This document shows positions 49,409 through 57,124 of a stretch of DNA of 57,124 nucleotides, one piece after another. The translations under genes and the position numbers were made by a program. Every line of letters begins with the position of its first letter. Position 1 is the stretch's first letter. This DNA is from Pseudomonadota bacterium. Lineage in GTDB: Bacteria; Pseudomonadota; Alphaproteobacteria; Rhizobiales; Hyphomicrobiaceae. The stretch covers positions 1 through 57,124 of the forward strand of contig JAEWIJ010000032.1 of assembly GCA_023387235.1 (NCBI GenBank). The letters are read 5' to 3'. The notes beneath the pieces were generated by a model, which had not been told where the DNA came from, made no database searches, and saw only the letters and a list, made by a program, of their open reading frames with translations.

Positions 49409-50464
49409 CTATCCGCGCTGCGCCGACGAACCCTGCGGCAGAAGCTTCATGATGCCTTGTGCAGCAGCGCCGGCAGCGGCATCGGCCGTATTCCCCCAAG
49501 AGCCGTCAAGCGACCCTTCGGGAATCTCGTTCTTCTGCGAGACGGTGCCGAGCGAGCGGCCCTGCGGATCGCGCACCAGCCAATCGATCTGGATGGTCTG
49601 CTTGCCCGCCTCGCCCTGGCCGAGGGCCACCTTGCCCTCGATGCGGTAGGATGAGCCCGGCCGGTTGGCCATCGTCACGCCCTGACGCGAGAGCTCGCGC
49701 TGGAGCGCACTCGAAAGTGCGGTATTGCCATCACCCGGCGCACCGGTAACGGCCGGCACGATCGCAGCGACATCACCCGTCGACGGCAAGCTCGCGGTCG
49801 TCGTGCGCGCCGCGGCAGGCTCGGCGGCCGGCGTCGCAGGTGCTGCGGCGATCGGCTGTGGTGATCCCGTCGTGTCGGGCGCGGACTGGTTGGCGACAGG
49901 CGGCGCGCCCGCCGGACGGTTCGCCGACAGCCACGTCGCAAGCTGCGTCGCCGTCTTGTCGGCGATGCTCTGCGTCACGGCACCCGTGACGGCCACCCAG
50001 GGGTCCTTGGCCGCGCCGGAGGGCGCCATCTCCTCGCCGGTCACGCGATTGACGCGCTTGCCGGTCGGGTCCGTCAGATCCCAGATGTACGAAACCTTGG
50101 TCTGCGAACGGTCCTTGGACGCGACGATGTAGCCGCGCAGCGTGTAGTCGCCCTTGGCATCGCGATCGTTGATGAGCGTGATGCGTTGGCGCTCGGCCGA
50201 CTGCACGATCTGATCGGCAATCTGGCGCGAGACCGCATCGGGCGCACCGATCACCGGCGCGAGCGCGATACGCGCGAGCGTGGCCTGCTGTGCAGGCTTG
50301 GCCGCCTCCGGCGTCGACGTCGCCGGTCCTGAGGACAGGCTGCTGAAGAGCGACGAGCCGCTCGACTCGCACCCGGCAAGGCCGAGAGCGCTGATGCCAA
50401 TGGCAACCGGCACTACGAAGCGCATCCGGCTCCGCGAAGTCCTCTCAGCGTCAGAATTGGTCAC
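49409..50464 (-). CDS. Hypothetical lipoprotein
   Basis: The 351-residue product is not recognised by name. It has a lipoprotein signal (VPVAIGISALGLAGCESSG, lipid Cys near residue 32). Two globular parts are separated by an Ala/Pro/Thr-rich linker (about residues 178-230): first LARIALAPVIGAPDAVSRQIADQI with YTLRGYIVASKDRSQTKVSYIWDLTDP, later LSSALQRELSRQGV and YRIEGKVALGQGEAGKQTIQIDWLVRDPQG. The two parts look like repeats of one fold (a 'small domain binding then beta-hairpin' pattern with WDLTDP / WLVRDP). The GTG start at 50464 or the ATG at 50425 are both possible. A good terminator follows. Envelope role probable, specifics unknown. Confidence 0.8.
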   Translation of the reverse strand: MTNSDAERTSRSRMRFVVPVAIGISALGLAGCESSGSSLFSSLSSGPATSTPEAAKPAQQATLARIALAPVIGAPDAVSRQIADQIVQSAERQRITLINDRDAKGDYTLRGYIVASKDRSQTKVSYIWDLTDPTGKRVNRVTGEEMAPSGAAKDPWVAVTGAVTQSIADKTATQLATWLSANRPAGAPPVANQSAPDTTGSPQPIAAAPATPAAEPAAARTTTASLPSTGDVAAIVPAVTGAPGDGNTALSSALQRELSRQGVTMANRPGSSYRIEGKVALGQGEAGKQTIQIDWLVRDPQGRSLGTVSQKNEIPEGSLDGSWGNTADAAAGAAAQGIMKLLPQGSSAQRG

Positions 50465-50665
50465 GGTGACGCCCCCTTGAATCTAGATTCCGCTGACTCC
50501 CGGTGACCGTCGTACGGACTTGGCGGCCTCGAGGCTTTCCCTCGACTCGGTACCCTTTTGCGAATCCTGTATCCGCTGGCTCCCCGACCGTCCAGATGCC
50601 GACGCCAGCTTTCCTGTTTCTGAAATTGAGCTTAGCAGGCAGATGATGGGTAAACTGTGGAAAAA

Positions 50666-51448
50666 CTAGAGCAGCACGATGGCGGAGATTTGGCGGCCGT
50701 AGTCGGGCTCGCCGCGGTGGGTCGTCCTGCGATAGCTGAAAAAATCATCCGGATACGAATACGTGCAGCGCGTACAGCTTTCGACCTCGCCGAGCCCCAT
50801 GGCGCCGAGGCGGGCGAGGACGAATGCCGGGAGATCGAAGTAGGGGCGTCCGCTCGCGGAGGACGTCTGCCGGAAAAAGCGCCGATATTCAGGGGATTGG
50901 GCGATGAAATTGGCCTCGAACTCCGGCCCCACCTCATAGGCCTCGGGCCCGATGCACGGACCGAGCGCGGCAACGATCCGCTCGCGTCGTGCGCCGATCT
51001 TCTCCATGGTCGCCACGGCCGATTCGAGCACGCCGCCGAGCGCCCCCTTCCAGCCGGCGTGCGCCGCCGCGACGATGCCGGCCTCCGCGTCAGCGAAGAG
51101 GACGGGCGCGCAATCGGCCGCAAGTGCGCCAACCGCGATGCCGCGTGTCGCCGTAACCAGAGCATCCGCCTTCGGCATGGTCTCGAACGTCCAGGGCTCG
51201 GTGACCACGATCGCGTCGGCGCTATGATGCTGGTAGGCCGTCAACAGACGATTCGGCGCCGCGCCGAGGTGATCGGCCACGCGGCGGCGGTTCTCGCCGA
51301 CAAGATCGCGCGCATCCTTCGAGCCGAGGCCGCAGTTGAGCGCGGCGTAAATGCCTTCGGAGACGCCGCCTTGCCGGCCGAAAAAGCCGTGCGCAATGCC
51401 GCTGCCCCGCGCGAACCCTTCCGATCGAATCGGCTGAAGCATCGTCAT
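50666..51448 (-). CDS. pgeF: Peptidoglycan editing factor PgeF (YfiH/laccase-domain family)
   Basis: PgeF (YfiH) is a zinc-binding cytoplasmic enzyme; E. coli PgeF corrects misincorporated L-Ser in the muropeptide precursor, and the family also shows purine nucleosidase-like and polyphenol oxidase activities. The 260-residue product has the family metal residues H75 (YQHHSAD), C113 (AADCAPVLF) and H130 (AAHAGWKGALGG). It is the last gene of a comF-grxC-pgeF run, 33 bases after grxC. The start could be the ATG three codons later. Confidence 0.93.
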   Translation of the reverse strand: MTMLQPIRSEGFARGSGIAHGFFGRQGGVSEGIYAALNCGLGSKDARDLVGENRRRVADHLGAAPNRLLTAYQHHSADAIVVTEPWTFETMPKADALVTATRGIAVGALAADCAPVLFADAEAGIVAAAHAGWKGALGGVLESAVATMEKIGARRERIVAALGPCIGPEAYEVGPEFEANFIAQSPEYRRFFRQTSSASGRPYFDLPAFVLARLGAMGLGEVESCTRCTYSYPDDFFSYRRTTHRGEPDYGRQISAIVLL

Positions 51449-51481
51449 CCTGCTCAGAGATCGTCGCCTGCAAACCGCATA

Positions 51482-51739
51482 TCAGCCGGCGAGTAGCGGG
51501 TCGAGCTTTCCGGCACTATCGAGCGCGTAAAGCTCGTCGCAGCCGCCGACATGGATGTCGCCGATGAAGATCTGCGGAACCGTGGTCTGCCCTCCGGCCA
51601 TCTCGACCAGCTCCTCGCGCTCGGCGGGCTTACCGGTGAGATTGATCTCCTCGAAGGGTACGTTCTTGGATTGCAGAAGCCGGAGCGCCGCAGAGCAGTA
51701 GCCGCACCAGTCTCTCGTGTAGATGACCACCTTTGGCAT
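51482..51739 (-). CDS. grxC: Glutaredoxin 3 (GrxC)
   Basis: Dithiol glutaredoxin using glutathione to reduce protein disulfides in the cytoplasm. The 85-residue product starts MPKVVIYTRDWCGYCSAALR, with the active site C12-G-Y-C15 (a Cys-Gly-Tyr-Cys variant of the usual Cys-Pro-Tyr-Cys), TTVPQIFIGD (cis-proline loop for glutathione) and GGCDELYAL. The ATG 51739 is chosen; the upstream frame is not protein-like. It follows comF by 122 bases and precedes pgeF. Confidence 0.95.
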   Translation of the reverse strand: MPKVVIYTRDWCGYCSAALRLLQSKNVPFEEINLTGKPAEREELVEMAGGQTTVPQIFIGDIHVGGCDELYALDSAGKLDPLLAG

Positions 51740-51861
51740 GCGCAGGCCGGGCTCCGGATTGTGTTTACCCGCCAAATGTAGTGGCTCCCGCCGGTCGATA
51801 CGAGATATGTCGCGCGCTGTGCTGCATGACCGCGCACGCAAGGCTCACCCCTTGAACCGGG

Positions 51862-52668
51862 CTAAAGATCAGCCCGGCGCGGATCGGTGACCATGGCGGC
51901 CGCAAGCACATCGATGCGTGCGGCACCAGCCATCCGCAGCGCGCGCGCGCACGCGCCAACTGTCGCGCCCGTCGTGATCACGTCGTCGACGACAACGACC
52001 TTGCGGCCACGAAGGCGGTCCCGCATGGCGGCCGGCACGGCAAAGGCGCCGGCGACGTTGGCCGCTCGCTGCGCGGCACTCGAGCCGACCTGCGTCGGGG
52101 TGGACTTGATCTTGACGAGGAGGAAGGGATCGAAGGGGACGCCGCTCGAATGGGCGACCTCACGGGCGAGCAGCGCCGCCTGATTGAACTGCCGGCGCGC
52201 GAGCCGCCAGCGCGTCATGGGCACGGGCACGATCAGATCGGCGTCGGCAAGCAGCTCACGGCCCGCACCGCTCATCCACCGCGCGAGCAGCCGCCGCCCC
52301 TCGTGCCGGTCCGCGTACTTGAAACCATGAACGAGCTCGCGCACGACGCCTCCGAACACGGCCGCGGCGCGGGCGCGATCATACGGCGGCGGATCGGCGG
52401 CCGCGGCGGCAGATATCTGCAGGCCATCGCTGCCGAACGGCAGCGGCAGACCCAGCCGGTGACAGAGCGGCGGCGTAATGAAGGCCACCTGCTGCCAGCA
52501 CCCCGCACACAGAGCATCGTGGGCAGCCGTGCGGCTATGACAGGCGAGGCACAGGGACGGGGCGAGCGCATTGCCGAGAGCTGAGATGGCTGCCCGCAGC
52601 CGCCCGCCCAGCGCGCCGGGCCAATGCTGCAGTCTCTCCCCACCTGCGACTTCATCACCTTCCGTCAT
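51862..52668 (-). CDS. comF: ComF family phosphoribosyltransferase-like protein
   Basis: ComF proteins have a zinc finger and a phosphoribosyltransferase fold and are linked to DNA uptake in competent bacteria; in others the role is unclear. The 268-residue product has the zinc-finger cysteines CLACHS and CAGCW (about residues 40-58), LVHGFKYADRHEGRRLLARW, the conserved FNQAALLAREVA, and the PRPP-binding motif VVVVDDVITTGATV near the C-terminus. The ATG 52668 is chosen. It leads grxC and pgeF, the common alphaproteobacterial arrangement for comF-grxC. Confidence 0.94.
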   Translation of the reverse strand: MTEGDEVAGGERLQHWPGALGGRLRAAISALGNALAPSLCLACHSRTAAHDALCAGCWQQVAFITPPLCHRLGLPLPFGSDGLQISAAAAADPPPYDRARAAAVFGGVVRELVHGFKYADRHEGRRLLARWMSGAGRELLADADLIVPVPMTRWRLARRQFNQAALLAREVAHSSGVPFDPFLLVKIKSTPTQVGSSAAQRAANVAGAFAVPAAMRDRLRGRKVVVVDDVITTGATVGACARALRMAGAARIDVLAAAMVTDPRRADL

Positions 52669-52830
52669 TGGCCGCCCCCGAGACCGCTGTGCCCGGGAAT
52701 GATGATAGCCCTTCCGGCAGAAAATTGGGCGAAAGCCTGGTCCGGATGCCCGCGGGCCTGTCGCGGCCTTGCAAAGTCCGCGATTGAATAAGATGTTGCG
52801 CCGCCGTTTTCGCGAACACGAGGTGGGACC

Positions 52831-53691
52831 GTGACATCGATCGATATCGGGGGCGAGGCTCCCTGGCGCGCACGCATTCGCGCGATGGTGGAAGCCGACT
52901 GGTTCCATCGCTTCATCATCACGGCCATTGCGGTCAATGCCGTCGGGCTTGGTCTCGAAACGATCCCCTTGGTCAACGAGGAGATCGGGCCACTTCTCTG
53001 GCTGATCGACACCGTCTGCTTGTTGATCTTCGTCTTCGAGATCTCGGCGAAGCTGCTGGCATACCGCATGAGCTACTTCAAGGATCCCTGGAACGTCTTC
53101 GACTTCACGATCGTGGCGATCGCCGTGCTGCCCATGGGCGGCGGGCTCTCCGTCATGCGCGCCCTCAGGATCCTGCGCGCCGTCCGCATCATCTCGGTGG
53201 TGCCTGCCATGCGGCGCGTCGTCGAGGGCCTGCTCCACGCCATCCCCTCGCTCGGCGCCGTGTTCGCGCTGCTGTCCATCCTGTTCTACATTGCGGCGGT
53301 GATGGCGACAAAGCTCTTCGGCAGCGAGTTCGACGAGCTGTTCGGTAACTTCGCGCGCTCTCTCTTCACGCTCTTCCAGATCATGACGCTCGAGAACTGG
53401 GCCGATGGCGCCGTCCGGCCCATCATGAAGGTCTACCCCTATGCGTGGCTCTTCTTCATTCCCTTCATCCTGATCATCACGTTCGCGGTGCTCAACCTGT
53501 TCATCGCGATCATCGTCAATTCCATGGAGGCGGCCGCCAAGGAAGACACCGAGATGCTACACGAGGACGCCGAGAAGCTTCACGCCGACGCCAAGCAGCA
53601 GACGCGCGAGAACGAGGCGCTCATGAGCGAAATCCGCGCGCTCAGGACGGAGATCGCCGATCTCAGGAGCGTCGTGAAACCCGGCACATGA
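52831..53691 (+). CDS. Voltage-gated cation channel (NaChBac-type, one domain, calcium-like filter)
   Basis: The 286-residue product is a single-domain voltage-gated channel that would assemble as a tetramer in the inner membrane. Helices S1-S4 precede the pore; S4 has four gating arginines at every third residue (R110, R113, R116, R119). S5, pore helix and S6 follow (LFTLFQIMTLENWADG, then LFFIPFILIITFAVLNLFIAI split over S6). The selectivity filter is TLENWAD (186-192), versus TLESWAS in NaChBac and TLESWSM in NavAb. The last 50 residues (EDTEMLHEDAEKL, ENEALMSEIRALRTEIADLR) form a coiled coil for tetramer assembly. Start is the GTG 52831 with GAGGTGGG site. It stands alone between comF and an M20 gene. 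Confidence 0.9.
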   Translation: MTSIDIGGEAPWRARIRAMVEADWFHRFIITAIAVNAVGLGLETIPLVNEEIGPLLWLIDTVCLLIFVFEISAKLLAYRMSYFKDPWNVFDFTIVAIAVLPMGGGLSVMRALRILRAVRIISVVPAMRRVVEGLLHAIPSLGAVFALLSILFYIAAVMATKLFGSEFDELFGNFARSLFTLFQIMTLENWADGAVRPIMKVYPYAWLFFIPFILIITFAVLNLFIAIIVNSMEAAAKEDTEMLHEDAEKLHADAKQQTRENEALMSEIRALRTEIADLRSVVKPGT

Positions 53692-53772
53692 CGCGCGTAC
53701 CGCAGCCTTGCCATGGAATGACAGAGGCTTAGAGTGAGCCGAATGCCGACAGCGGAAGAGTGAGTGCGACCG

Positions 53773-54954
53773 ATGCAGATTCCCGAGAAGATCAAGGCCT
53801 ATCACAGTGACCTCACCGCCTGGCGGCGCGACCTGCACGCCCATCCCGAGCTCGGCTTCGACGAGCACCGCACGAGCGATTTCGTTGCGAAGAAGCTCGG
53901 CGAATTCGGCGTGACAGTCCATCGCAACGTCGGCAAGACGGGCGTCGTTGGCGTACTGCAGACCGGCAATGGGCCGACGATCGGTTTGCGCTGCGATATG
54001 GACGCCTTGCCGATCGACGAGATCGCGGAGGTGCCCTACAAGTCCACGAAACCCGGCGTCATGCATGCCTGCGGTCACGATGGCCACACGACCATGCTGC
54101 TCGGCGCGGCGCGCTATCTCGCCGAGACCAAGAACTTCGATGGCACGGTCTATTTCATCTTCCAGCCTGCGGAGGAGGGCATCGGCGGCGCGCTGGCCAT
54201 GATCGAGGACAAGCTGTTCGATCGCTTTCCCTGCGACAGCGTCTTCGGCATGCACAATACGCCGGGCCTGGAGGTCGGTAAGTTCTCGATCCGTCCGGGC
54301 GCGATGATGGCGGGCGGCGCCTTCTTCGATATCGACATCACGGGGCGCGGCTCGCATGGCGCGCGACCGGAGGAGTCGGTCGATCCGGTGCTCGTCGCGA
54401 GCCACATCGTGACGTCGCTGCAGGCCATCGTCTCGCGCAATGTCACGCCGACCGCGACCGCCGTCGTGAGCTGCACGGCGATCCACGCGGGCGATGCCTA
54501 CAACGTCATTCCGCAGACAGCGACCATCCGCGGAACGGTGCGCACGTTCAATAAGGATGTCATGGCGCAGGTCGAGCAGGCCATGAAGCGCACGGCGGCC
54601 AATACGGCGGCAGCCTTCGGCGCGACGGCGCACGTGAATTTCGACGTGAAGTTCGCGCCGCTCGTCAACGACGAGAAGGAAACGGCCTTCATGGCCGACC
54701 GCGCCGTCGAGCTGGTCGGCGCAAAGGACGTCGAGCGCAACCGCGGCCTGATCATGGCATCGGAGGACTTCTCGTTCATGCTCGAGAAGTGCAAGGGCGC
54801 CTACATCAACATCGGCAATGGCGGGCTCGGCACGCCGACGAGCGTACCCGTGCACAATCCCGCCTACCAGTTCAACGACGAGATCCTGCCGCTCGGCTCG
54901 GCGCTTTACGCCCGCCTCGTCGAAGCCAAGCTCGGTCGCCTCGGCAAGGCCTGA
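53773..54954 (+). CDS. M20 family amidohydrolase (M20D, hippurate hydrolase/N-acyl amino-acid type)
   Basis: The 393-residue product is an M20D metallopeptidase-fold amidohydrolase that removes acyl groups from N-acyl amino acids or related amides with a metal centre. Seen: RRDLHAHPELGFDEHRT (family signature), LRCDMDALPI, GVMHACGHDGHTTMLL with C100/H102 as metal ligands, FQPAEEGIGGA and the dimerisation region ITGRGSHGARPEESVDP, plus SEDFSFMLE near the end. The ATG 53773 is chosen over the GTG 53764. It is followed after 40 bases by a beta-keto acid cleavage enzyme gene, so the two likely share a pathway. Confidence 0.93.
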   Translation: MQIPEKIKAYHSDLTAWRRDLHAHPELGFDEHRTSDFVAKKLGEFGVTVHRNVGKTGVVGVLQTGNGPTIGLRCDMDALPIDEIAEVPYKSTKPGVMHACGHDGHTTMLLGAARYLAETKNFDGTVYFIFQPAEEGIGGALAMIEDKLFDRFPCDSVFGMHNTPGLEVGKFSIRPGAMMAGGAFFDIDITGRGSHGARPEESVDPVLVASHIVTSLQAIVSRNVTPTATAVVSCTAIHAGDAYNVIPQTATIRGTVRTFNKDVMAQVEQAMKRTAANTAAAFGATAHVNFDVKFAPLVNDEKETAFMADRAVELVGAKDVERNRGLIMASEDFSFMLEKCKGAYINIGNGGLGTPTSVPVHNPAYQFNDEILPLGSALYARLVEAKLGRLGKA

Positions 54955-54994
54955 GACTCAATTTCATCAAAAACGAAAATCTGGAAACGCTCCC

Positions 54995-55930
54995 ATGGCC
55001 AAAGCATCGCGCAAAGTCATCATTACATGCGCCGTCACGGGCTCTATTCATACGCCCTCCATGTCGCCGCATCTGCCGATCACCGCCGAGGAAATCGCCG
55101 ACGCCGCGATCGGTGCGGCGGAAGCGGGCGCGGCGGTGGTTCACCTCCACGCGCGCGATCCGAAGGACGGCAGGCCCGATCAGTCGACCGAGGCCTTCGC
55201 GCCGTTCCTCAAGGTGATCAAGCAGCGCTCGAACTGCGTCGTGAACATCACGACGGGCGGCGCGATGACCATGACCATCGAGGAGCGCGTGCGCCCGGCG
55301 GCGACCTTCAAGCCGGAGGTCGCCTCGCTCAACATGGGCACGATGAACTTCGGCCTCTACCCGATGCTGGAGCGCCAGAAGGAGTTCAAGCACGACTGGG
55401 AGAAACCGTATCTCGAAGGCTCGCGCGCCGGCTTCTTCAAGAACACGTTCGCCGACATCGAGTACATCCTGACCACCTGCGCAGCGAACGGCTCGCGCTT
55501 CGAGGTCGAGTGCTACGACATCGGCCACCTCTACACGCTGCGCCACTTCGCGGATCGCGGCATTATCAAGCCGCCGTTCTTCATCCAGTCGGTGTTCGGC
55601 ATCCTCGGCGGCATCGGCCCGCACTACGAGGACGTGGTGATGATGAAGCGGACGGCGGATCGGCTGTTCGGCGACCAGTACCGCTGGAGCGTGCTCGGCG
55701 CCGGCCGCAATCAGCTTCCGACGGCGGCCATGGCCGCCGCGATGGGCGGCAACGTCCGCGTCGGCATGGAGGACAGCCTCTGGATCGGCCCGGGCAAGCT
55801 CGCCAAGTCGAACGCGGAGCAGGTCACGAAGGTGCGCCAGATCATCGAGGGCCTGGGCCTGGAGATCGCCTCCGCCGATGAAGCCCGCGAGATCCTGAGC
55901 CTCAAGGGCGGCGACAAGGTCGATTTCTGA
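54995..55930 (+). CDS. Beta-keto acid cleavage enzyme (BKACE, DUF849)
   Basis: BKACE enzymes condense a beta-keto acid with acetyl-CoA and release acetoacetate plus a new acyl-CoA; 3-keto-5-aminohexanoate cleavage enzyme (Kce) of lysine fermentation is the known founder. The 311-residue product has the zinc-site HLHARD (H50, H52), VNITTGGAMTMTIEER, SLNMGTMNFG and YDIGHLYTLRHFADRG, followed by GVFGILGGIGP-type core and MEDSLWIGPGKLA. Substrate depends on active-site residues not readable here. It is the second gene after an M20 amidohydrolase. A hairpin follows at 55967. Confidence 0.93.
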   Translation: MAKASRKVIITCAVTGSIHTPSMSPHLPITAEEIADAAIGAAEAGAAVVHLHARDPKDGRPDQSTEAFAPFLKVIKQRSNCVVNITTGGAMTMTIEERVRPAATFKPEVASLNMGTMNFGLYPMLERQKEFKHDWEKPYLEGSRAGFFKNTFADIEYILTTCAANGSRFEVECYDIGHLYTLRHFADRGIIKPPFFIQSVFGILGGIGPHYEDVVMMKRTADRLFGDQYRWSVLGAGRNQLPTAAMAAAMGGNVRVGMEDSLWIGPGKLAKSNAEQVTKVRQIIEGLGLEIASADEAREILSLKGGDKVDF

Positions 55931-55966
55931 GGCGTGGTCAGCGCTCTGGCCGTTCTTAACACATGG

Positions 55967-56003
55967 AGCGCCGGCCGCATTGATGGCGGTCGGCGCTTCT
56001 GTT
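55967..56003 (+). terminator. Hairpin terminator candidate between BKACE gene and purB
   Basis: AGCGCCGGCCGC (55967-55978) pairs with GCGGTCGGCGCT (55986-55997), one G-T wobble, 7-base loop, then TCTGTT. The T-run is weak. It lies 36 bases after the BKACE stop and 46 before purB. Confidence 0.6.
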
Positions 56004-56043
56004 AAGCCTGCGCCTTAACTCGCTAAATCCGGAAGGTCTACCG

Positions 56044-57124
56044 ATGATCCCGCGCTACTCCCGCCCCGAGATGAGGGCGATCTGGGAGCCCGAGACCCGC
56101 TTCCGCATCTGGTTCGAGATCGAGGCGCACGCGGCCTCCGCCATGGCCGAGATCGGAATCGTGCCCAAGGAGGCCGCCAAGGTCATCTGGGAGAAGGGCG
56201 GCAAGGCGAAGTTCGACGTCGCCCGCATCGACGAGATCGAGGCCGTCACCAAGCACGATGTCATCGCCTTCCTGACGCACCTCGCCGAGCACGTCGGCCC
56301 CGAGGCGCGCTTCGTCCACCAGGGCATGACGTCCTCGGACGTGCTCGATACGTGTCTCAATGTTCAGCTCGTGCGCGCGAGCGATATCCTGCTTGCCGAC
56401 ATGGACCGTGTGCTGGCCGCGCTCAAGAAGCGCGCCTTCGAGCACAAGAGCACAATCACCATCGGGCGCAGTCACGGCATCCACGCCGAGCCGACCACGT
56501 TCGGCATCAAGCTCGCCTATGCCTATGCCGAGTTCGCACGCGGGCGCGAGCGCCTGGCGGCGGCGCGGAAAGAGGTCGCGATCTGCGCGCTCTCCGGCGC
56601 CGTGGGCACGTTCGCGAACATCGATCCGAGCATCGAAGAGTATGTAGCGAAATCCATGGGCCTGACGCCCGAGCCGGTCTCGACGCAAGTCATCCCGCGC
56701 GACCGCCATGCGATGTACTTCGCGACGCTCGGCGTCATCGCCTCCTCCATCGAGCGTCTGGCGACGGAGATCCGCCATCTGCAGCGCACCGAGGTGCTCG
56801 AAGCGGAAGAATTCTTCTCGCCGGGGCAGAAGGGCTCCTCGGCCATGCCGCACAAGCGCAATCCCGTGCTGACGGAGAACCTGACCGGTCTAGCGCGCAT
56901 GGTGCGCTCGTTCGCGGCGCCTGCCATGGAGAACGTGGCGCTCTGGCACGAGCGCGACATCTCGCACTCTTCCGTCGAGCGCTTCATCGGTCCGGACGCG
57001 ACCATCACGCTGGATTTCGCGCTGAACCGTCTCGCCGGCGTGGTGGAAAAGCTCGTCGTCTATCCGGAGAACATGCGGAAGAACCTCGACAAGCTCGGCG
57101 GCCTGCATAATTCGCAGCGCGTGC
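56044..57124 (+). CDS. purB: Adenylosuccinate lyase (PurB), C-terminus cut by window edge
   Basis: PurB cleaves adenylosuccinate to AMP and fumarate, and the SAICAR step of purine synthesis. About 360 residues are visible; the frame runs off the right edge (full family length about 435). Seen: HQGMTSSDVLDTCL, GRSHGIHAEPTTFG (catalytic His region), the fumarase/aspartase superfamily signature GQKGSSAMPHKRNP with the catalytic Ser loop, and ERDISHSSVERFIGPD. The ATG 56044 is the natural start. Upstream lie three TTAA motifs (about 55956-56028) and the hairpin terminator. Confidence 0.97.
   Translation, partial: MIPRYSRPEMRAIWEPETRFRIWFEIEAHAASAMAEIGIVPKEAAKVIWEKGGKAKFDVARIDEIEAVTKHDVIAFLTHLAEHVGPEARFVHQGMTSSDVLDTCLNVQLVRASDILLADMDRVLAALKKRAFEHKSTITIGRSHGIHAEPTTFGIKLAYAYAEFARGRERLAAARKEVAICALSGAVGTFANIDPSIEEYVAKSMGLTPEPVSTQVIPRDRHAMYFATLGVIASSIERLATEIRHLQRTEVLEAEEFFSPGQKGSSAMPHKRNPVLTENLTGLARMVRSFAAPAMENVALWHERDISHSSVERFIGPDATITLDFALNRLAGVVEKLVVYPENMRKNLDKLGGLHNSQRV

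Noticed and set aside
1..57124. tRNA or rRNA genes, CRISPR arrays, insertion sequences, integrases or attachment sites
   Set aside because: I found no tRNA T-loop (GTTCGAATC type) in the gaps, no regularly spaced repeats, and no transposase or integrase motif in any gene.

Overview
The window is GC-rich chromosomal DNA of an alphaproteobacterium, most likely of the order Hyphomicrobiales (Rhizobiales). The evidence is the alphaproteobacterial arrangement of division and cell-wall (dcw) genes next to lpxC and bamD, Cpa/Tad-type pilus genes, rhizobial small families (DUF2093, DUF3008, DUF930), a TTAACCAT (CtrA-type) motif in front of ftsQ, and extragenic palindromes of a kind common in this order. 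I see no transposase, integrase, CRISPR array, rRNA or tRNA. The window cuts bamD at the left edge and purB at the right edge.

Layout. 1-15173 (minus strand): bamD (partial), lpxC, ftsZ, ftsA, ftsQ, ddl, murB, murC, murG, ftsW, murD, an exported beta-propeller-like protein, mraY. This is the distal half of a dcw cluster, transcribed from mraY towards bamD, with several 4-base start/stop overlaps. The usual mraZ-rsmH-ftsL-ftsI-murE-murF half is not beside it. 15551-17191 (plus): an amidohydrolase and a RidA-family protein. 17213-20284 (minus): modE-modA-modB-modC, a molybdate uptake operon with its regulator. 20482-23405 (minus): a cysteine desulfurase, and a Tat-exported transglutaminase-like protein translationally coupled to a TlpA-like thioredoxin. 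23751-26571: nitroreductase, LysR regulator, divergent wrbA, small GNAT-fold protein. 26708-31086 (minus): cpaD, cpaC and a TadG-like von Willebrand protein, an incomplete pilus locus. 31245-34386 (minus): ispE, a TPR protein and a DUF2093 protein. thrS follows on plus. 36607-38297 (minus): exbB-exbD. 38859-42058: an enolase-superfamily dehydratase, DUF3008, sodC, a small acidic orphan and an EamA transporter. 42210-46783: an AidB-like acyl-CoA dehydrogenase, an XRE regulator, an acyl-CoA carboxylase carboxyltransferase subunit and a DUF930 protein. 46840-50464 (minus): a hisD-like/pdxA-like dehydrogenase pair, then a lipoprotein. 50666-52668 (minus): comF, grxC, pgeF. 52831-57124 (plus): a voltage-gated cation channel, an M20 amidohydrolase, a beta-keto acid cleavage enzyme and purB.

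How the genes work together. The left 15 kb makes lipid II (MraY, MurG, with MurB/C/D and Ddl supplying the precursor), drives septation (FtsZ/A/Q/W) and starts lipid A synthesis (LpxC). The rest is housekeeping genes (thrS, ispE, purB, pgeF, grxC) mixed with small catabolic or stress modules. The points most worth a second look are: an FtsZ that stops before the usual C-terminal FtsA-binding peptide; a secreted propeller gene inside the dcw cluster; an inverted CtrA-type site before ftsQ; the Tat-transglutaminase/TlpA couple; and a bacterial voltage-gated channel whose selectivity filter (TLENWAD) has the aspartate associated with calcium selectivity.
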